Shown here one piece after another: positions 39,880 through 43,034 of a stretch of DNA of 43,034 nucleotides (positions are counted from its first letter, which is position 1; every line of letters starts with the position of its first letter). Both the position numbers and the translations under genes were made by a program. This DNA comes from Bacteroidota bacterium (GTDB lineage Bacteria; Bacteroidota; Bacteroidia; CAILMK01; JAAYUY01), in the NCBI GenBank assembly GCA_018698135.1, contig JABINZ010000114.1, positions 1 through 43,034 of the forward strand. The letters are read 5' to 3'. The notes under the pieces are model-generated. The model was not told where the DNA came from, did no database searches, and was given only the letters and a program-made list of their open reading frames with translations.

Positions 39880-40527
39880 ATGAAATATCTCTTATTTTTT
39901 TCAATCATATTTTTAAGTAAGCTGTCAGCCTTTGCTCAAGTTGATACTGAAATTGTAGGGATTATTGATACAATGCAAATAACCTATCAGGATTATAACA
40001 CAAGATTAAATGCACAGGCAGAAACGTATATGCATAACATGGGCCTTAAAAGTATTGATGAAAAGACTCTAAAACAACTGAATAATGAGTTTTGGAACCG
40101 TATTGTTCATCAGTATTTTACCGCAAAGCAAACAAAGGTATTTGGCTTGTATGTCTCAAATGAAGACCTGATGGATCAAATAACTGGACAAAATATACAT
40201 CCTGCAGTTATTTCTTTTTTTACTAGGCCGGAAACGAATGAATTTGATCAAAATATGCTTCTTGACTTTTTAAGTAATATTAACGATTATCCTGGAATAA
40301 AGCCAATTTGGTTAGATTTTGAAAATGAAATAGCAAGAGAAGCCGAAAGCGATAAGTTGCAATCATTATTATTACAAAGCCTTTATTCAACTCAATTAGA
40401 TGAAAGTGCTAAGAAAATAGTCCAATATAAGGAAAAGCAAGCCCTTAAATATTTTGTATATCAATATATTGTTGAAATATGTAAAGGAAGTTCTGTTATT
40501 GAAGACAATAGAGACAAGTTTTACTAA
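39880..40527 (+). CDS. Periplasmic PpiD/SurA-N-like protein lacking a PPIase domain
   Basis: 215 aa; signal peptide ends SAFAQ. The mature region follows the N-terminal chaperone module of Bacteroidota PpiD-like proteins in order: an ITYQDYNTRLNAQAE helix, KQLNNEFWNRIVHQYFTAKQTKVFGLYVSNEDLMDQITGQNIHP, FDQNMLLDFL, and IKPIWLDFENEIAREAESDKLQSLL. Full-length relatives continue into one or two parvulin PPIase domains and are anchored by a TM helix; here the protein stops after the chaperone module. A chaperone without isomerase activity is likely. Its 3' end overlaps the convergent TPR gene by 4 bp. Confidence 0.68.
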   Translation: MKYLLFFSIIFLSKLSAFAQVDTEIVGIIDTMQITYQDYNTRLNAQAETYMHNMGLKSIDEKTLKQLNNEFWNRIVHQYFTAKQTKVFGLYVSNEDLMDQITGQNIHPAVISFFTRPETNEFDQNMLLDFLSNINDYPGIKPIWLDFENEIAREAESDKLQSLLLQSLYSTQLDESAKKIVQYKEKQALKYFVYQYIVEICKGSSVIEDNRDKFY

Positions 40528-41135
40528 TACGAACTAATTTGTTCAATAAATAAATCTACATTTTGAGCCTCATTTGAATAAGGATGATTCATTTTGATTG
40601 ACTTTAGTAGTTTAAGAGCATTTTTAGTATCATCAATTTTATTGTAAATCAATGCTGCTTTCAATAAATAAATAGGCGTGAGTTTGGATCCGTTCAGGTT
40701 ATCAAGTGCCTTCAAGTAGTTTATTAGAGCATCTGAATATTGACCGAGTTCGGAATAGGAATCTCCAATTAATCCAAGTTTAAGAGCTGTAGACAATGAG
40801 TCTTTTGCATTAAATTGTCTCAAGTGGGTAATAGCTTTATTGAACTTTTGTAAATTTAAAAAACAGATACCTGCGTAAAATTGAGAAATGTTTGCGGAAT
40901 TACTGGTGGGATACTTTTCAATGATTTCTAAAAATCCATCAAATTGACGATGACCTGAGTTTTCAATTTTATTTCCGAATAAGGCTAAAGCAAATGAATC
41001 TTTTTCGAAGTAATTTTCTGCTATGAATAAATATTTTGCATCATTGCTATCTGCATTTGTTTTAAATCCGATTTGGCCAAATGACAATGATGCCAGCGAA
41101 AAGTTCAAAAGGAGAATAAATAATATAGTTTTCAA
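40524..41135 (-). CDS. Secreted TPR protein, 203 aa
   Basis: ATG at 41135; signal peptide MKTILFILLLNFSLASLSFGQ. Three to four TPR-like units follow (EIIEKYPTSNSANISQFYAGICFLNLQKFNKAITHLRQF, ALKLGLIGDSYSELGQYSDALINYLKAL, LLKAALIYNKIDDTKNALKLLKSI), similar to the C-terminal part of CpoB/YbgF-type periplasmic proteins. It starts 17 bp after the stop of pyrD on the same strand and may be read from the pyr transcript. Confidence 0.72.
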   Translation of the reverse strand: MKTILFILLLNFSLASLSFGQIGFKTNADSNDAKYLFIAENYFEKDSFALALFGNKIENSGHRQFDGFLEIIEKYPTSNSANISQFYAGICFLNLQKFNKAITHLRQFNAKDSLSTALKLGLIGDSYSELGQYSDALINYLKALDNLNGSKLTPIYLLKAALIYNKIDDTKNALKLLKSIKMNHPYSNEAQNVDLFIEQISSY

Positions 41136-41152
41136 TTTACATTAGCTTTAAC

Positions 41153-42064
41153 TTATGATATCATCCCGCCAATCAGTTCCTTCACATCTTTTACCCCTTG
41201 CTCAATACAATATTCTTCAATTCCGGCTATCACTTTTGTGCAAGTAGCCGGATCAATAAAAGTAGCCGTTCCTACCTGTATGGCTGTTGAACCTGCGAGC
41301 ATAAACTCAACAGCATCGGTTGCATTCATAATACCCCCCATTCCAATCACCGGAATTTTAATCGCATTATAAACTTGCCAAACCATACGGAGTGCAATGG
41401 GTTTAATGGCTGGCCCAGAAAGCCCTCCTGTAATTGTTGACAAAACAGGCTTTCTGGTTTTTGCATCAATGGCCATGGCTAAAAAAGTATTTACCAAGGA
41501 AACAGAATCAGCACCTTCATCTTCAACAGCTTTGGCAATATCTGCAATGCTAGTTACATTGGGCGATAATTTAACCATCATATGACGTTTCCATACTTTG
41601 CGAACTTCTTGAGTTACTGTGGCAGCTGCAGGGCAGGAAGTCCCAAAAGCCAGACCTCCTTCTTTAACATTTGGGCAAGAAATATTGACTTCAATAGCTG
41701 TGCAGTTTGGGAGGTCAGATAACATTTCGGCTACTGTTACATAATCTTCGATTTTTGAACCTGAAACATTTACAATGATATTATCATTCAAATGTTCAAT
41801 TCTTGGGTAGAGTTCGTCATGAAAATAGCGGGCGCCTTTATTTTGAAGGCCAATTGTATTCAGCATGCCACTGGCTGTTTCAGCCATACGTGGATACTCA
41901 TTTCCTTGCCTTGCTTCCAGTGTAGTTCCTTTCACTACAAGTGCACCCAAATCTGAAATATTCATGAAATCGACCAATTCTTCTCCATTTCCACAAGTTC
42001 CACTTGCAGTCATCACTGGGTTTTTGATGATCAATCCTCCTATGTCAACTGATAAATTTACCAT
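41153..42064 (-). CDS. pyrD: Dihydroorotate dehydrogenase, catalytic subunit (class 1B)
   Basis: Oxidises dihydroorotate to orotate in pyrimidine synthesis, passing electrons via FMN to PyrK. 303 aa. Signatures: IKNPVMTASGTCG, GALVVKGTTLEARQGNEYPRMAET, LNTIGLQNKG, and VNISCPNVKEGGLAFG with catalytic base Cys130 (Cys marks class 1; class 2 has Ser). MVKLSPNV, VSLVNTFLAMAID, GGLSGPAIKPIALRMV, PVIGMGGI and GSTAIQVGTATF bind FMN. The start overlaps the end of pyrK by 7 bp, so the two subunits are translationally coupled. Confidence 0.97.
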   Translation of the reverse strand: MVNLSVDIGGLIIKNPVMTASGTCGNGEELVDFMNISDLGALVVKGTTLEARQGNEYPRMAETASGMLNTIGLQNKGARYFHDELYPRIEHLNDNIIVNVSGSKIEDYVTVAEMLSDLPNCTAIEVNISCPNVKEGGLAFGTSCPAAATVTQEVRKVWKRHMMVKLSPNVTSIADIAKAVEDEGADSVSLVNTFLAMAIDAKTRKPVLSTITGGLSGPAIKPIALRMVWQVYNAIKIPVIGMGGIMNATDAVEFMLAGSTAIQVGTATFIDPATCTKVIAGIEEYCIEQGVKDVKELIGGMIS

Positions 42065-42819
42065 ACGATATCTTTTGTATTAAATACAGGGCCATGCAAA
42101 CATGTGGCTTCATTTCCTTTTGTGGTTTTCTTTACACAAGTCAAACAAACACCAATTCCACATCCCATAGTCTGATCAAGTGAAGCTTCGCAATTAATGT
42201 CTTTTTCTTCGGCAATATGGGCTACAGCTTCCATCATGGGTTCTGGCCCGCATGTATATATTTTGCCAAATCTTTCTTTCCAAATAGGATGATCAGTAAC
42301 TCTTCCTTTGTAACCAAGGCTTCCGTCTTCCGTGGTAATAGAGAGTTCCGCTAAATCCTTAAATTTATCAAGCAGAATAAAATCATGTTCTGTGCGTGCT
42401 CCAAACAGGAAATGTGGTTTTTTATCTTTTGAAATAAGCTCTTGTGCAATGTGGTAGAGTGGTGCTATTCCATATCCTCCGCCAACAAGCAATGCATTAT
42501 CTTCATCTGAAATTGTAAAGCCATTTCCAAGAGGAAATAAAACATCCATTTTGTCGCCAACTTTCATGTTCGACAATGCTTTGGTGCCATCTCCAACAAC
42601 TTTCATCATAAATTGTATGGAGTTTTTTTCATAATCAACTGTGTGAATGGAGAAAGGTCTGCGTACAAAAGTAGTTGGACTATCCTTTACATGTACATTG
42701 ATGAACTGACCTGGAACGATGTATGCAAATTCAGTATTTGATTGAATTTCCCAAAATATATAATCGCTGTGTAAAGCCTTTTTGTCAATGATTGTTAATT
42801 CCTCAACCCTTTTTTTCAT
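42058..42819 (-). CDS. pyrK: Dihydroorotate dehydrogenase, electron-transfer subunit
   Basis: 253 aa FAD/[2Fe-2S] subunit that moves electrons from PyrD to NAD+. FAD motif FVRRPFSIH (52-60), NAD-binding LLVGGGYGIAPLYHIAQEL and CGPEPMMEAVAHIAEE. The iron-sulfur ligands are Cys220, Cys225, Cys228 and Cys240 (TMGCGIGVCLTCVKK, then ATC). Complete and of standard length. It is the first gene of the pyrK-pyrD pair. Confidence 0.96.
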   Translation of the reverse strand: MKKRVEELTIIDKKALHSDYIFWEIQSNTEFAYIVPGQFINVHVKDSPTTFVRRPFSIHTVDYEKNSIQFMMKVVGDGTKALSNMKVGDKMDVLFPLGNGFTISDEDNALLVGGGYGIAPLYHIAQELISKDKKPHFLFGARTEHDFILLDKFKDLAELSITTEDGSLGYKGRVTDHPIWKERFGKIYTCGPEPMMEAVAHIAEEKDINCEASLDQTMGCGIGVCLTCVKKTTKGNEATCLHGPVFNTKDIVW

Positions 42820-43034
42820 GAACTATTATTTTCTCATGCGAAGTTAAATAAATTGATGAATGAGAGAAGATTATTTAATGATGATAAGGTCTGATTTTTG
42901 TAAATTTAAGACCGTTGCAAAACCAATTATTCTTTAATGTTTAAAATTTTATCCGTTTTTTTTGTGTTTTTTTCTTGATTCCATCCAATTTTTTCTTTTT
43001 TTCACAGAATAGGTGGGTGTTTTTATGATATTTC
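42820..43034. other. AT-rich leader/intergenic end of window
   Basis: Upstream region of pyrK running to the window edge. A TAACTTCG on the minus strand (near 42840) is one base off the TAnnTTTG promoter consensus. Long T runs near 42955-43000. No gene seen. Confidence 0.35.

Noticed and set aside
1-43034. tRNA, rRNA, tmRNA or recognisable riboswitch
   Set aside because: No cloverleaf-like segment, T-loop motif or known riboswitch core was found by eye in the intergenic regions; a covariance search would be needed to exclude diverged RNAs.

Overview
The window looks like chromosomal DNA of an AT-rich member of the phylum Bacteroidota. It has several hallmarks of that phylum: C-terminal type IX secretion (T9SS) sorting domains of both type A and type B, many SPase II lipoproteins with a short lipobox, PorT-like small outer-membrane barrels, TPR-containing periplasmic histidine kinases, and TAnnTTTG-type promoter elements. 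A tryptophan 2,3-dioxygenase points to an organism that meets oxygen. No rRNA, tRNA, CRISPR array, transposase or integrase was seen. Genus cannot be assigned by eye.

Layout. 1-3.2 kb is a decayed accessory patch: the 5' end of a beta-barrel gene cut by the window edge, a hypothetical gene, a BRO-N/antirepressor-like gene broken by a one-base frameshift, a second and degenerate copy of the barrel gene's first 28 codons, a scrap of an AAA ATPase, and a lipoprotein. 3.5-6.7 kb has two flavodoxin-fold reductases, an O6-alkylguanine-DNA alkyltransferase, a two-helix membrane protein and a small unknown protein. 6.7-11.6 kb is a tight plus-strand run: trpS, tryptophan 2,3-dioxygenase, a 32-residue lipoprotein, a kynureninase-like PLP enzyme, a small helical protein and anmK (muropeptide recycling). 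11.7-16.7 kb is one 1655-residue multi-PKD surface protein with a type B sorting domain. 16.7-18.4 kb encodes a sodium:solute symporter and a small partner on the minus strand, and 18.6 kb a lipoprotein.

19.28-23.89 kb is the most unusual part. It is an island fitted between the 3' ends of two convergent genes. All its clear genes are on the plus strand: an acyl-carrier-like protein with its two ACP halves in swapped order, a small secreted protein, a RelE/ParE toxin-antitoxin pair, an MntA/HepT toxin-antitoxin pair, and an SRPBCC/DUF2200 pair. The gene units are separated by related 100-200 bp repeat blocks built from perfect hairpins. This resembles a gene-cassette array; one cassette also has 10-bp inverted ends reminiscent of integron attC sites, but no integrase is present.

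23.9-29.9 kb has a secreted transglutaminase-like protein, an arginase-fold protein that has lost most metal ligands, an ornithine-type aminotransferase, a lipoprotein archaemetzincin and a helical protein. 29.9-41.1 kb has an HTH regulator divergent from a CsgG-like secreted protein, a tiny T9SS cargo protein, two paralogous TPR-histidine kinases that bracket a periplasmic and a barrel protein, a lipoprotein, a PpiD-N-like protein without a PPIase domain, and a TPR protein. 41.15-42.8 kb is pyrK-pyrD, encoding the two subunits of a class 1B dihydroorotate dehydrogenase.

All function calls come from reading motifs in the sequence; no database search was run.
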